This document shows, in pieces, positions 36,598 to 45,394 of a DNA stretch of 64,000 nt (the stretch's first letter is position 1; each line of letters opens with the position of its first letter). The stretch covers positions 1 through 64,000 of the forward strand of contig JAHCAL010000007.1 of NCBI GenBank assembly GCA_019634925.1, written 5' to 3'. Position numbers and translations under genes: made by a program. The notes under the pieces are model-generated. The model made no database searches and was not told the DNA's origin. It was given only the letters and a program-made list of their open reading frames with translations. The DNA comes from Pseudomonadales bacterium. Lineage in GTDB: Bacteria; Pseudomonadota; Gammaproteobacteria; Pseudomonadales; Azotimanducaceae.

Positions 36598-37650
36598 TCA
36601 GCGTTTCTTGTGACTGAGCTCGGCCCGCTGGCGTACCGCCTTCGCGAACTGGCGGCCGCGCCGGTGTTTCTCCGCCAGCGTTTCCGTCGCGTGCCTGTGC
36701 TCGCGTTCGAGCTTTCGCCAGTTCCCGACGCGGCGTTCTTCGAGTGCGCCTGATTCCAGCGCGGCCTGGATGGCGCAGTCGGGCTCGGCCTCGTGCCGGC
36801 AGTCGGCGAAGCGGCACTGCGCGGCGAGCGCCTCGATGTCGTCGAACACCGCCGCGACGCCCGCGCCCGCGTCGCCGATCTTGAGTTCTCGCATGCCCGG
36901 CACGTCGAGCAGCAGCGCGCCGCTTTCGAGCCGGTGCAGGCTCCGATGCGTCGTGGTGTGGCGTCCGCTCGAGTCCGACGCCCGGATCCCTGCCGTGTCC
37001 TGCAACTCGCGCCCCGCCAGGGTGTTCAGGAGCGTCGACTTGCCGACTCCCGACGAGCCGAGCAGCGCGACGGTCTGACCACGCCCGCACCAGGCGCGGA
37101 CCCGCGCGAGGTCGGCTGCATCGAGCGCGTTCACCAGTTCGACCGGGAGCCCCGGTCGCAGCCGTTTCGCGGCGTCGAGGAATTCGTCGCCTCGCGCCGT
37201 GAGGTCCGCCTTGGTGATGACCACGACGGGCTGTACGCCGACGTCGTAGGCGAGCGCCAGGTAACGCTCGAGGCGCGAGACATTGAACTCTTCGTTCGCG
37301 GACGTGACGACGAACAGCACGTCGACATTGGCCGCGATGAGCTGCACGTCGACCTGTTCGCCCGCCGCGAGCCGACGGAACACGCTCTCGCGTTCGAGCA
37401 CGCGCACGATGCTCTGCCGGTCCGACGCGACGAGCACCCAGTCTCCCACCGTCGGGCGCGTCTCCGGCGGCGCCTTGAGCAGGCGCCCACCGAGCGGTAT
37501 CTCCCATGCCGTCATGCCGTCGTCGACGTACACGCCGCTGCGTTGCACTGCAACCACGCGTGCCGGCACCGTGTCGGCCATCTCATTGATACCGAGCTGC
37601 TGTTGAAAGAACGGACGCCAACCGAGGTCCGTCAAGGCATTGCTGGACAT
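36598..37650 (-). CDS. rsgA: RsgA-family GTPase, copy 2
   Basis: A 350-residue circularly permuted GTPase. The OB-fold domain is at 20-95. G4 (VITKAD), G1 (GSSGVGKST) and G3 (DVPGM) come in permuted order, and the zinc motif CRFADCRHEAEPDC precedes a basic helical C-terminus. The N-terminus (LGWRPFFQQQL) mirrors copy 1 (LGWRSEFADQI), so both belong to the same subgroup; this one has a longer basic tail. ATG 37650 follows GAGGGAG. Two intact RsgA paralogues 15 kb apart suggest a specialised second role in ribosome maturation or stress. Confidence 0.92.
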   Translation of the reverse strand: MSSNALTDLGWRPFFQQQLGINEMADTVPARVVAVQRSGVYVDDGMTAWEIPLGGRLLKAPPETRPTVGDWVLVASDRQSIVRVLERESVFRRLAAGEQVDVQLIAANVDVLFVVTSANEEFNVSRLERYLALAYDVGVQPVVVITKADLTARGDEFLDAAKRLRPGLPVELVNALDAADLARVRAWCGRGQTVALLGSSGVGKSTLLNTLAGRELQDTAGIRASDSSGRHTTTHRSLHRLESGALLLDVPGMRELKIGDAGAGVAAVFDDIEALAAQCRFADCRHEAEPDCAIQAALESGALEERRVGNWRKLEREHRHATETLAEKHRRGRQFAKAVRQRAELSHKKR

Positions 37651-37751
37651 GATGCTCCCTCGAAAAAAGTTCTGACCCGGAAAGTGGGCCGGACGGACGG
37701 GGGAGCGTAAGAGACCGGTTTGGGAGAAGGTTCGGGACCAGGAATTCCGGC

Positions 37752-37805
37752 TCAGCGAGCCCGCGGCGTGCGGCCCGTGTCGAGTTGTCCTTGTTGAACA
37801 AGCAT
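37752..37805 (-). CDS. possible 17-residue leader peptide upstream of the second rsgA
   Basis: ATG at 37805 with a near-perfect AGGAGG seven bases upstream, encoding MLVQQGQLDTGRTPRAR and a stop. It lies about 100 nt before the second rsgA, in the 265-nt gap (37651-37915) that holds no other gene I can support. The strong ribosome site with such a short reading frame suggests a leader peptide or a regulatory translated region. No family is recognised, and chance cannot be excluded. Confidence 0.35.
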   Translation of the reverse strand: MLVQQGQLDTGRTPRAR

Positions 37806-37915
37806 TCGTACGCCTCCTGCCAGGTCGAGTGGACGGACGCCGCGAACTCTGCGCCGATTCCTGCGCGAGATCAAGCGTGAAGTCGAAAAACCGACCGCCC
37901 GGCAACGGCAGCCAT

Positions 37916-39085
37916 TCAGCACACGCCCTCGGCACGAAGCCGCGCACGCGCCGCCGCATCGAGCCCGAGCTCCGCCAGGATCGTGTCGGTATCCGCCCCG
38001 TGCGCCGGCGCTTCGAGCCGTGGCATCGCCGGCTCCCGCGCGAACCGGAGCGGCACACCGAGGTGCTCGTGGCCGCGCGCATCGACGCGCACCATCTCGC
38101 GTGCGTGGGTCTGTGGCAGGTCGAGGCCAGTGCGCAGGTCGTTGACTGGCGCGAAACAGACGTCGAGGTCCGCCATGAACGTCTCCCACTCCGCGCGCGT
38201 GCGGCTGCGGAACGTCTCGGTGAGGAACTCGACCACCGGAGCCTGACCGGCCCCCGGGCGGGCGCAGAGTGGTACCAGGTCCTCGCGTCCGAGCGCGCCC
38301 AGCAGGTTCTGCACGAACTTCATTTCGACGCCGCCCAGCACCACGTGAGCGCCATCGGCGGTCTCATAGATGCGGTAGAAGGCATTGCCGCCCCAGATAC
38401 GCTCCTCCGCCGGCACCGGCGCGCGACCCTCGCCGAATGCCGCGCCCATGCTGTTCGGCATGGCGGCCAGGATCGAGTCCATCATCGCGAGGTCGAGGTA
38501 ATCACCCATGCCCGTGATGGTACGGCGGTACAGCGCCATGGAGATCCCGGCGAGCGCGAGCGTGGCTGCCAGCATGTCGCCGGCCGGCATGGCCGGTAGC
38601 ACGGGTCTGCCGGACGCGTCGACATTCAGCGACAGGAGCCCGCACATGGCCTCCACCGCGAGGTCGTGCGCCGGCCGATCCACGAGTGGCCCGGTCTGCC
38701 CGAATGCGGAAATCGAGACGTAGACGATACGCGGGTTGCGCGCCTGCACGGCTGCGTAGTCGACGCCGAGCCGCGCTACCACGCCAGGGCGGAAAGCTTC
38801 AATCACCACGTCCGCGGTCTCGGCGAGCCGCAGGAACAGTTCGCGCCCGGCGGTGGACTTGAGATTGAGCGTGAGGCTTTTCTTGCCCCGGTGGGTGCAG
38901 TCGAAATAGACCGACGTGTCATCGGGCGGCGTGCCGCGACGCTGACCGATGTGACGGTTCGGCTCACCCTCCTCCACCGTTTCGATCTTGATCACCTCCG
39001 CGCCATGGTCCGCCATCATCAGGCTCGCGGTCGGCCCGGGCAGAAAGAGGGAAAGATCGAGTACCCGGATGCCTTCGAGTTTCAT
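37916..39085 (-). CDS. CaiB/BaiF family (class III) CoA-transferase
   Basis: A 389-residue complete family member. IRVLDLSLFLPGPTASLMMAD and ADHGAEVIKIE begin the interlocked-dimer fold. KKSLTLNLKSTAGRELF and NPRIVYVSISAFGQTGP follow. MPAGDMLAATLALAGIS supplies the catalytic Asp, and DTILAELGLD is the C-terminal signature. It is only distantly similar to the CoA-transferase at the left window edge, so probably not a recent duplicate. It follows the phospholipase D gene by 33 nt and the acyl-CoA dehydrogenase pair further up, suggesting activation of an acid for beta-oxidation. Confidence 0.92.
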   Translation of the reverse strand: MKLEGIRVLDLSLFLPGPTASLMMADHGAEVIKIETVEEGEPNRHIGQRRGTPPDDTSVYFDCTHRGKKSLTLNLKSTAGRELFLRLAETADVVIEAFRPGVVARLGVDYAAVQARNPRIVYVSISAFGQTGPLVDRPAHDLAVEAMCGLLSLNVDASGRPVLPAMPAGDMLAATLALAGISMALYRRTITGMGDYLDLAMMDSILAAMPNSMGAAFGEGRAPVPAEERIWGGNAFYRIYETADGAHVVLGGVEMKFVQNLLGALGREDLVPLCARPGAGQAPVVEFLTETFRSRTRAEWETFMADLDVCFAPVNDLRTGLDLPQTHAREMVRVDARGHEHLGVPLRFAREPAMPRLEAPAHGADTDTILAELGLDAAARARLRAEGVC

Positions 39086-39118
39086 ATGGACTCACTTCTC
39101 GCGCAGGTAGCGCGGGCT

Positions 39119-40819
39119 TCAGAGGTATTTTTCGATCGGCAGCGCAGCAATCGCTGCCGAGACGACGCGGCGGGTCCAGCTGGTGCGCGGTTCGTGATCG
39201 TAGACGACGGTCGGCGCGGCTGCGCCGTGGTCCTCGATCCAGCGCAGTCGTCCGCGCCGGTCGAGCCGCGGCTGCCAGCTGTTGCCCGGCAGCATGTTCT
39301 CCTCGATGTCGCGAGCGATACGGTCGGCGAGTTCGGGGCTCTCGATGATGAGTCCGGACTCCGCATTCAGATAGTGGGAGCGCAGGTTCATGTTGAGCGA
39401 CCCGACGTAAACCGTGCGCCGGTCGAGCACGAAGCTCTTGGAGTGCAGCCCGAAGATCTGCGGCTGCACGCAAGGTGCGTGATTCTCGACCAGCCGTCGG
39501 CAGGACTCGGCATCCGGACGGAATTCGTACAGATCGACGCCGCTGCCGAGGATCGCCGTACGGCGCCGCGCGTAGGCCGCGTGATTGGCGGTGACGTCGT
39601 TCGAGGCGAGCGAATTGGTCAGCACACGGATACGCACGCCGCGGTCGTGGAACGTGTCGACGTACCCGAGCGTCGCGTCGTCGACCACGAGGTAGGCCGA
39701 CTCGATCAGGATTTCCCGCTCGGCATGTTCCGCGAGATCACGCAGGGCCGCCGAGCTGGGCTGCAGCGTGTCGGTGTCGCCGAGCGTGTCCAGCGCCGGC
39801 GGCGGATCGTACACCAGGTGGGCGGGCGCACGGGTCGTCTGCGGCAATGCGCGATCCAGCCAGTCGAGCCCCCCGGCCATGCCGACCGGCAACGGCCCGT
39901 GCAGGTAGTTCATGCGCCCGGTCGCCTTTTCGACGCGGGACGCTTCGACGAGGTCGTCGTCCGCCATCGGGTCACGCTCCGGGTGCCCGGTCAAAGTGGT
40001 GACCGGCAGCGCGAGCGGCGAGTTCCAGAAGGCGTCGAACATGTCGACCGTCTCCGCGGCGACTGGCCCGATCACCGCCACGTCGCGGTCGCGGAAGTTC
40101 ATGACCGGATCCGCGTCGAAGTACTCGTCGCCGATGTTGCGCCCGCCGAGCACGGTCGCGACCCGGTCGACGGTGAGTGACTTGTTGTGCATGCGCCGGT
40201 TGATGCGCGTGAAGTCGCGCAGCAGGCTGACGCTACGCGCGAGCCCCGTCCGCTCGGCGGCCGGGTTGTAGATCCGGATGGAGACGTTCGGGTGCCGGTC
40301 GAGCGCGGCCAGGACGCCGTCGCGGCCCGCCACGTTGATGTCGTCGAGCAGGAGCCGTACGCGAACTCCGCGATCCGCGGCCGCGAGGAGACGCGCGGCC
40401 ACGTAGCGTCCGCTGTCGTCGCTGTTCCATATGTAGTACTGCGCGTCGATCGAGCACGTTGCGGCCTCGATCAGCGCGACCCGCCAGAGCAGCGCCTGGC
40501 GCCCGGTGTCGAGCAGCGCAATGTCGCTGTCCGTGGTACCGGCGGCCGGTGTGCGGGTCGCGAATGTCGCCAGCGGCGTGTCGGCCCCGCAGTGCGGGGC
40601 GGCTTCATGGGGTCGGTCGGGCGACGTGCGCGGCAACTGCGCGCATGCACCGAGCAGCAGCCAAAACACCACCAGCCCGGCGACACGCCGGGCCGGGGCG
40701 CTGCCAGCTGGGCTGCCAGCTGGCTTGATGCAGGCCGGCAGCGTGCCGGCCTGTACAGTGCCGGGTTCAGAACCCGTGAAGGATCGCGTAACGATTGCGA
40801 TGATAGGCCTGCCCGCCAT
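39119..40819 (-). CDS. phospholipase D-family lipoprotein (cardiolipin synthase-like)
   Basis: A PLD-superfamily protein of about 566 residues with two catalytic motifs. The first is HNKSLTVDRVATVLGGRN, and the second HSKSFVLDRRTVYVGSLNMN is canonical HxKx4Dx6GSxN. AGLVVFWLLLGAC is a lipobox, so it is probably anchored in the envelope. It would transfer phosphatidyl groups or hydrolyse phosphodiesters. The start is uncertain: ATG 40819 lies inside the upstream dehydrogenase gene and gives a long leader with a PAGSPAGS repeat. No ATG, GTG or TTG lies between it and the lipobox helix. Confidence 0.82.
   Translation of the reverse strand: MAGRPIIAIVTRSFTGSEPGTVQAGTLPACIKPAGSPAGSAPARRVAGLVVFWLLLGACAQLPRTSPDRPHEAAPHCGADTPLATFATRTPAAGTTDSDIALLDTGRQALLWRVALIEAATCSIDAQYYIWNSDDSGRYVAARLLAAADRGVRVRLLLDDINVAGRDGVLAALDRHPNVSIRIYNPAAERTGLARSVSLLRDFTRINRRMHNKSLTVDRVATVLGGRNIGDEYFDADPVMNFRDRDVAVIGPVAAETVDMFDAFWNSPLALPVTTLTGHPERDPMADDDLVEASRVEKATGRMNYLHGPLPVGMAGGLDWLDRALPQTTRAPAHLVYDPPPALDTLGDTDTLQPSSAALRDLAEHAEREILIESAYLVVDDATLGYVDTFHDRGVRIRVLTNSLASNDVTANHAAYARRRTAILGSGVDLYEFRPDAESCRRLVENHAPCVQPQIFGLHSKSFVLDRRTVYVGSLNMNLRSHYLNAESGLIIESPELADRIARDIEENMLPGNSWQPRLDRRGRLRWIEDHGAAAPTVVYDHEPRTSWTRRVVSAAIAALPIEKYL
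40700..40723. repeat. tandem 12-nt repeat in the 5' part of the phospholipase D gene
   Basis: Two exact copies of GCTGCCAGCTGG. Read on the minus strand in the gene's frame they encode PAGS twice, ahead of the lipobox. Confidence 0.55.
40731..40753 (-). terminator. terminator-like hairpin after the acyl-CoA dehydrogenase pair
   Basis: CAGGCCGGCA-GCG-TGCCGGCCTG: a perfect 10-bp stem with a 3-nt loop, starting 13 nt after the dehydrogenase stop at 40767. No U-tract follows, so it may terminate weakly, or protect the 3' end of the dehydrogenase mRNA. Confidence 0.45.
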
Positions 40820-41903
40820 AGATCGCTTCCACGGCGCGCGCACGCTTCAGGTAGAAGCCGGCGTCGTACTCGTCGGTCATGCCGATCCCGCCATGGATCT
40901 GGATCAGCTGGTTCGACATGTTGAAGAGGAACGCGCCCGCCTTGCATTTCGCGAGCGAGCACATCTGTGCGACGTCCTTCGCGTTCGCATCGATGGACTG
41001 CAGGGCACCTTCGACGCAGGAACGCGCCAGTTCCATCTCGGTGAAGAGTTCCGCCGCGCGGTGGCCGAGCGCCTGGAACGAACCGATCACCTGGCCGAAC
41101 TGGACCCGGGTCTTCAGGTAGTTCAGCGTCATGTCGAACGCTTCGGCCGCCGTGCCGAGCATTTCCGCCGCGATGCCGGCGCGTGCCCGGTCGAGGGTCG
41201 CCTCGAGCACCGCCCAGCCGCCATCGACGGTACCGAGCACGGCATCCGCACCCACCTCGACCCCGTCGAATGCGATGTTGGCATAGCCGCGGCAGTCCGA
41301 GGTCCTGAGCGCGGTGCGGGTCACGCCGCGGGCATCCGCCGGCACCAGGAACAGCGTGATGCCGGCGGTCTCACCGGGCTTGCCGGCCGTGCGTGCCGCC
41401 ACGACGAGCAGCGTCGCCGCGCCGCCTTCGAGCACGAATGTCTTGGTTCCGGTCAGCCGATAGCCGGACCCGGCGCGTTCGGCCCTGAGTGCCACGGATT
41501 CCGGCGCATGCTTCGGGCCTTCGTCGACGGCGAGCGTCAGGATCGCGCTGCCGTCGACTACCTTCGGCAGCCAGGCACTTTTCTGCGCGTCGCTGCCGCC
41601 CTGCAGGAGCGCAGTGGCGCCCACCAGGGCCGAGGCCACCAGCGGCGAGGCGGTCAGGTGCCGGCCGGTCTCCTCGAGCAGGATGCCCATGGTCAGGTAC
41701 CCCATGCCGGAGCCACCGTAAACCTCGGGCACCAGGATGCCGGTCCAGCCCAGGTCTACCATGCCGGCCCACGTTTCTGCCGCGAAGCAGGCGGCGACGC
41801 CGCTGTCGCGCACCTTGCGGAACGCGGCGACCGGCGCCTGTTCGCTCACCCAGGCTTTCGCCTGGTCCTTCAGCATTGTCTGTTCTTCTGTCAGTGCTGC
41901 CAT
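40767..41903 (-). CDS. acyl-CoA dehydrogenase, second of an adjacent pair
   Basis: A 378-residue acyl-CoA dehydrogenase of the divergent small-subunit type. It has the alpha domain with ILVPEVYGGSGMGYLTMG, a degenerate middle domain (GYRLTGTKTFVLEGGAATLLV), and VQFGQVIGSFQALGHRAAEL with IQIHGGIGMTDEYDAGFYLKR in the C-terminal domain. The typical final Gly-Gly-Thr segment is replaced by IYGGQAYHRNRYA. Adjacent genes of about 380 and 400 residues often encode heteromeric acyl-CoA dehydrogenases in steroid side-chain degradation; that reading is an inference. ATG 41903 is 35 nt after the partner's stop. Confidence 0.9.
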   Translation of the reverse strand: MAALTEEQTMLKDQAKAWVSEQAPVAAFRKVRDSGVAACFAAETWAGMVDLGWTGILVPEVYGGSGMGYLTMGILLEETGRHLTASPLVASALVGATALLQGGSDAQKSAWLPKVVDGSAILTLAVDEGPKHAPESVALRAERAGSGYRLTGTKTFVLEGGAATLLVVAARTAGKPGETAGITLFLVPADARGVTRTALRTSDCRGYANIAFDGVEVGADAVLGTVDGGWAVLEATLDRARAGIAAEMLGTAAEAFDMTLNYLKTRVQFGQVIGSFQALGHRAAELFTEMELARSCVEGALQSIDANAKDVAQMCSLAKCKAGAFLFNMSNQLIQIHGGIGMTDEYDAGFYLKRARAVEAIYGGQAYHRNRYAILHGF

Positions 41904-41938
41904 GTCTTGAAACCTCTGTCTTCCGGTACGCGCCGAAC

Positions 41939-43156
41939 TCAACCCTTCTGGGTCGTTTCGGGCAGCCCGAGGATGTTCTTGGAAATGATGTTGTTCTGGA
42001 CCTCGTAGGAACCACCGTAGATCGACATCGCCTTGCCGAACAGCCAGGTGCGCACGGTCTGGATCTCCTCGCCGGAGAATTCGTCGCCGTCCCAGCCCAC
42101 GCCCTGGTGCCCCATGATCTCGAGGGTCAGCTCCGAGCGGGTCTGCGCCACGCTGGTCGCTGAGTTCTTGAGGATCGATGCCGCCGCGGTCACCTGCTGC
42201 TTGCCGCGTGCCTCCGCCGCGATACGCGACAGCGTCAGGCCGTGCGCCTTGGCGCTCATCAGGTGGTTGGCGAGCCGGACGCGCAGGTCCGGATCGGCCA
42301 GGCGGCCTTCATCGTCCGTGCCGACGTAGCGCTTCGCCATGTCCTGCAGCGGCTCGGCGCGCCCGCCGCCGGCCGGGTTGCCGCCGGTCTGGCTCGCGCG
42401 TTCGTGCTGCAGCAGGCGCTTGCCCACGGTCCAGCCGTCATTCAGCTTGCCGAGCAGGTCGGTCTTCTCGGCGCGTGCGTTGTCGAAGAACGTCTCGCAG
42501 AAAGGCGATGCACCGGAGATCAGCTTGATCGGGCGGGTCCGCACGCCGGGCTGGTGCATGGTCAGCATCACGAAGCTGATGCCGTCGCGTTTGGCGACCT
42601 TGCTGTCGGTCCGCACCAGTGCGCCGCACCAGTCGGAGATGTCGGCCCCGGAGGTCCAGATCTTCTGCCCGTTGATCTCCCAGTAGTCGCCCTTGTCCTC
42701 GGCCTTGGTCGCGAGCGACGCGAGGTCCGAACCGGCGTTCGGCTCGGAATAGCCGAGACACCAGCGCACTTCGCCGCGCGCGATGCCGGGCAGGTGGCGC
42801 TGTTTCTGGTCCTCGGTGCCGTACTCGAGGATCGTCGGACCGACCATGGTGACGCCCATGCCGGCCAGCATCGGGATCGGATTGAACGCGCCGACGGCCG
42901 CCATCTCTTCCTGCAGCACGCGCGCCTCGAGTTGGGTCAGCCCGCCGCCGCCGTATTCGCGCGGCCAGGTGGGGGTACCCCAACCCTTCTCGCCGAGACG
43001 CTGGCGCCAGGCGAGCGCGTCGCCTTCGATGCGCACATCGCCTTCCACCACCATGTACTCGCCGGCGCGCCCGACCAGCGACTTCGGGAAGTTCTGCTCG
43101 AGCCACGCCCGTGCCTCGGCACGGAACGTGTCGAGCTGGTCTCTAGCCTCTGCCAT
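41939..43156 (-). CDS. acyl-CoA dehydrogenase, first of an adjacent pair
   Basis: A 405-residue FAD enzyme. WCLGYSEPNAGSDLASL and EINGQKIWTSGADISDW are the FAD and substrate motifs, KRLLQHERAS begins the C-terminal domain, and IYGGSYEVQNNIISKNILGLPE ends it. The Glu usually placed before Gly-Gly is Tyr here, so the catalytic base must lie elsewhere or in the partner subunit. ATG 43156 has GAGAG upstream; another in-frame ATG is 15 nt earlier. It leads a unit with the second dehydrogenase and diverges from the symporter genes. Confidence 0.92.
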   Translation of the reverse strand: MAEARDQLDTFRAEARAWLEQNFPKSLVGRAGEYMVVEGDVRIEGDALAWRQRLGEKGWGTPTWPREYGGGGLTQLEARVLQEEMAAVGAFNPIPMLAGMGVTMVGPTILEYGTEDQKQRHLPGIARGEVRWCLGYSEPNAGSDLASLATKAEDKGDYWEINGQKIWTSGADISDWCGALVRTDSKVAKRDGISFVMLTMHQPGVRTRPIKLISGASPFCETFFDNARAEKTDLLGKLNDGWTVGKRLLQHERASQTGGNPAGGGRAEPLQDMAKRYVGTDDEGRLADPDLRVRLANHLMSAKAHGLTLSRIAAEARGKQQVTAAASILKNSATSVAQTRSELTLEIMGHQGVGWDGDEFSGEEIQTVRTWLFGKAMSIYGGSYEVQNNIISKNILGLPETTQKG

Positions 43157-43310
43157 CGTCGTTACTCTCATCTGAAAAAAACCGAACGCGAATCTTAGCC
43201 GCAGTCGGCGTCGTCTACGAGTTCGGCCGCGTCCCGTTCCCCACGCCTTGGGGGTCCCGGCGCCCGGACGGCCCTGTACAATGCCCGCTTCCGGGTGGAG
43301 GGACGAGGGC

Positions 43311-43589
43311 ATGGCATCGGAGCACGACCGCGCGGCGCGGGCGCGGGCCTACTGGCGCGCCAACCTGAAACTGTCCGGCGTCCTGCTCGCCATCTGGTTC
43401 CTGGTCTCGTTCGGGTTCGGCATCATCCTGGTCGAACCGCTGAACAGGATCCAGTTGTTCGGCTTCAAGCTCGGCTTCTGGTGGGCCCAGCAGGGCTCGA
43501 TCTACGTATTCATCGTGCTCATCTTCGTCTATGCCGCGGCCATGAAACGCCTCGACCGCAAGTACGACGTCCACGAGGACGGCGAGTGA
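43311..43589 (+). CDS. DUF4212 small subunit of a sodium:solute symporter
   Basis: A 92-residue membrane protein with two hydrophobic helices (GVLLAIWFLVSFGFGIILV and GSIYVFIVLIFVYAAAM) and the family opening RARAYWRANLKL. DUF4212 proteins are always found directly before a large sodium:solute symporter and form its small subunit. ATG 43311 follows GGAGGGACGAGG. The gap to the large subunit is 2 nt. The divergent 154-nt region to the dehydrogenase pair may hold shared regulation. Confidence 0.93.
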   Translation: MASEHDRAARARAYWRANLKLSGVLLAIWFLVSFGFGIILVEPLNRIQLFGFKLGFWWAQQGSIYVFIVLIFVYAAAMKRLDRKYDVHEDGE

Positions 43590-43591
43590 CC

Positions 43592-45370
43592 ATGGACGTC
43601 AAGACGCTCACCTACCTGTTTGTCGGCGGCAGCTTCGCGCTCTACATCGCCATCGCCATCTGGTCCCGGGCGGCCTCGACGCGCGAGTTCTACGTCGCAG
43701 GTGGCCACGTCCATCCCATCGCCAACGGTATGGCCACCGCGGCGGACTGGATGAGCGCTGCGTCGTTCATCTCCATGGCCGGCATCATCGCCTTCATGGG
43801 ATACGACGGCAGCGTCTACCTGATGGGCTGGACCGGCGGGTACGTCCTGCTCGCCCTGCTGCTGGCGCCCTACCTGCGCAAGTTCGGCCAGTTCACGGTT
43901 CCGGATTTCATCGGCACGCGCTACTACTCGCACACCGCACGGGTAGTGGCCGTCGTCAGCCTGGTGCTCGTCTCGTTCACCTACGTCGCCGGCCAGATGC
44001 GCGGCGTCGGCATCGTGTTCTCGCAGTTCCTGGACGTGGACATCGCGACCGGCGTGGTCATCGGCATGGCGGTGGTGTTCATGTACGCGGTGCTCGGCGG
44101 CATGAAAGGGATCACCTATACCCAGGTGGCCCAGTACTGCGTGCTGATCTTCGCCTACCTGGTGCCGGCGATCTTCATATCGATCCTGATCACCGGCAAC
44201 CCGGTGCCGCAGCTCGGCCTCGGCGCCACGGTCGCGGACGGTTCCGGCCTGTCGGTGCTCGAGAAACTCGACCGCACCCTGGTCGAGCTCGGCTTCGGTG
44301 CCTACACCGACGGGGTCAAGTCGAAACTCGACGTGTTCGCGATCACCATGGCGCTGATGATCGGCACCGCCGGCCTGCCGCACGTCATCGTGCGCTTCTT
44401 CACGGTGCCGAACGTCGCCGACGCACGCCGCTCGGCGGGTTACGCGCTGGTGTTCATCGCCCTGCTCTACACCACCGCACCGGCCGTCGGCGCGTTCGCG
44501 CGGCTCAACTTCATCGATACCGTGCAGGACACTGCCTACACCGAAGTGGATTCCTGGTTCCGCAGCTGGGAAGCGATCGGCCTGATCGGCTGGCTCGACA
44601 AGAATGCAGACGGACGCATCCAGTACGGACCCGGCGCGCCGTTCGCCGGCCCGCCGCGCTTCGCACCCGAACCCGGACCCGCCGGCGAACGTCAGGTCAC
44701 CAATCCGCCGACCGCTGCCGCCAACGAGGTCTACGTCGATCGCGACATCATGGTGCTCGCCAATCCGGAGATCGCCGCCCTGCCCGCCTGGGTGGTCGCG
44801 CTGGTCGCGGCCGGCGGCGTGGCCGCGGCGCTGTCCACGGCGGCCGGACTCCTGCTCGTGATCTCCACCTCGGTCTCGCACGACCTGATCAAGAATACCT
44901 TCGCGCGCAACATCAGCGACCGCCAGGAACTGCTCTATGCGCGGGTCGCGGCGGCCTTCGCGGTGGGTGTCGCCGGCTATCTCGGCATCAACCCGCCCGG
45001 TTTCGTCGCCGAAGTGGTCGCGTTCGCGTTCGGGCTCGCCGCCGCGTCGCTGTTCCCCGCCATCGTGATGGGCATCTTCAGCACCCGCATGAACCGCCAC
45101 GGCGCGGTCTGGGGTATGGTCGCCGGCCTCGCCTTCACGTTCTGCTACATCGCCTGGTTCAAGTTCGTCGCACCCGACACCAACAACAGCGCGCACTGGT
45201 GGTTCGGCATCTCGCCGGAGGGCATCGGCGCGCTCGGTGCCGTGCTGAATTTCGCGGTGGCCGCGACGGTGAACCGCTTCACGGCGCCGCCGCCGGAGGG
45301 CATCCGGGCGCTGGTGGAAGGAATCCGGGTACCGCGCGGCGCGGCGACGAGCACCACGGCCGGACACTGA
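43592..45370 (+). CDS. sodium:solute symporter, VC_2705 subfamily (acetate/organic-acid type)
   Basis: A 592-residue inner-membrane carrier of the SSS family, distantly like ActP. The N-terminal region has STREFYVAGGHVHPIANGMA followed by TAADWMSAASFISMAG, the conserved sodium and substrate region. GTAGLPHVIVRFFTVPNVADAR is the family signature. A soluble insert of about 100 residues near 300-390 carries Pro-rich sequence and separates helices. About thirteen membrane segments are visible. It pairs with the DUF4212 subunit 2 nt upstream. It may import a short organic acid for the nearby acyl-CoA enzymes and glyoxylate-cycle malate synthase. Confidence 0.92.
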   Translation: MDVKTLTYLFVGGSFALYIAIAIWSRAASTREFYVAGGHVHPIANGMATAADWMSAASFISMAGIIAFMGYDGSVYLMGWTGGYVLLALLLAPYLRKFGQFTVPDFIGTRYYSHTARVVAVVSLVLVSFTYVAGQMRGVGIVFSQFLDVDIATGVVIGMAVVFMYAVLGGMKGITYTQVAQYCVLIFAYLVPAIFISILITGNPVPQLGLGATVADGSGLSVLEKLDRTLVELGFGAYTDGVKSKLDVFAITMALMIGTAGLPHVIVRFFTVPNVADARRSAGYALVFIALLYTTAPAVGAFARLNFIDTVQDTAYTEVDSWFRSWEAIGLIGWLDKNADGRIQYGPGAPFAGPPRFAPEPGPAGERQVTNPPTAAANEVYVDRDIMVLANPEIAALPAWVVALVAAGGVAAALSTAAGLLLVISTSVSHDLIKNTFARNISDRQELLYARVAAAFAVGVAGYLGINPPGFVAEVVAFAFGLAAASLFPAIVMGIFSTRMNRHGAVWGMVAGLAFTFCYIAWFKFVAPDTNNSAHWWFGISPEGIGALGAVLNFAVAATVNRFTAPPPEGIRALVEGIRVPRGAATSTTAGH

Positions 45371-45394
45371 AGCCCGGCCGCGACGACACGGCGG

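Noticed and set aside
37651..37915. tRNA or small structured RNA in the gap before the second rsgA
   Set aside because: I found no cloverleaf, anticodon arm or conserved T-loop; only the short leader-like frame is supported.
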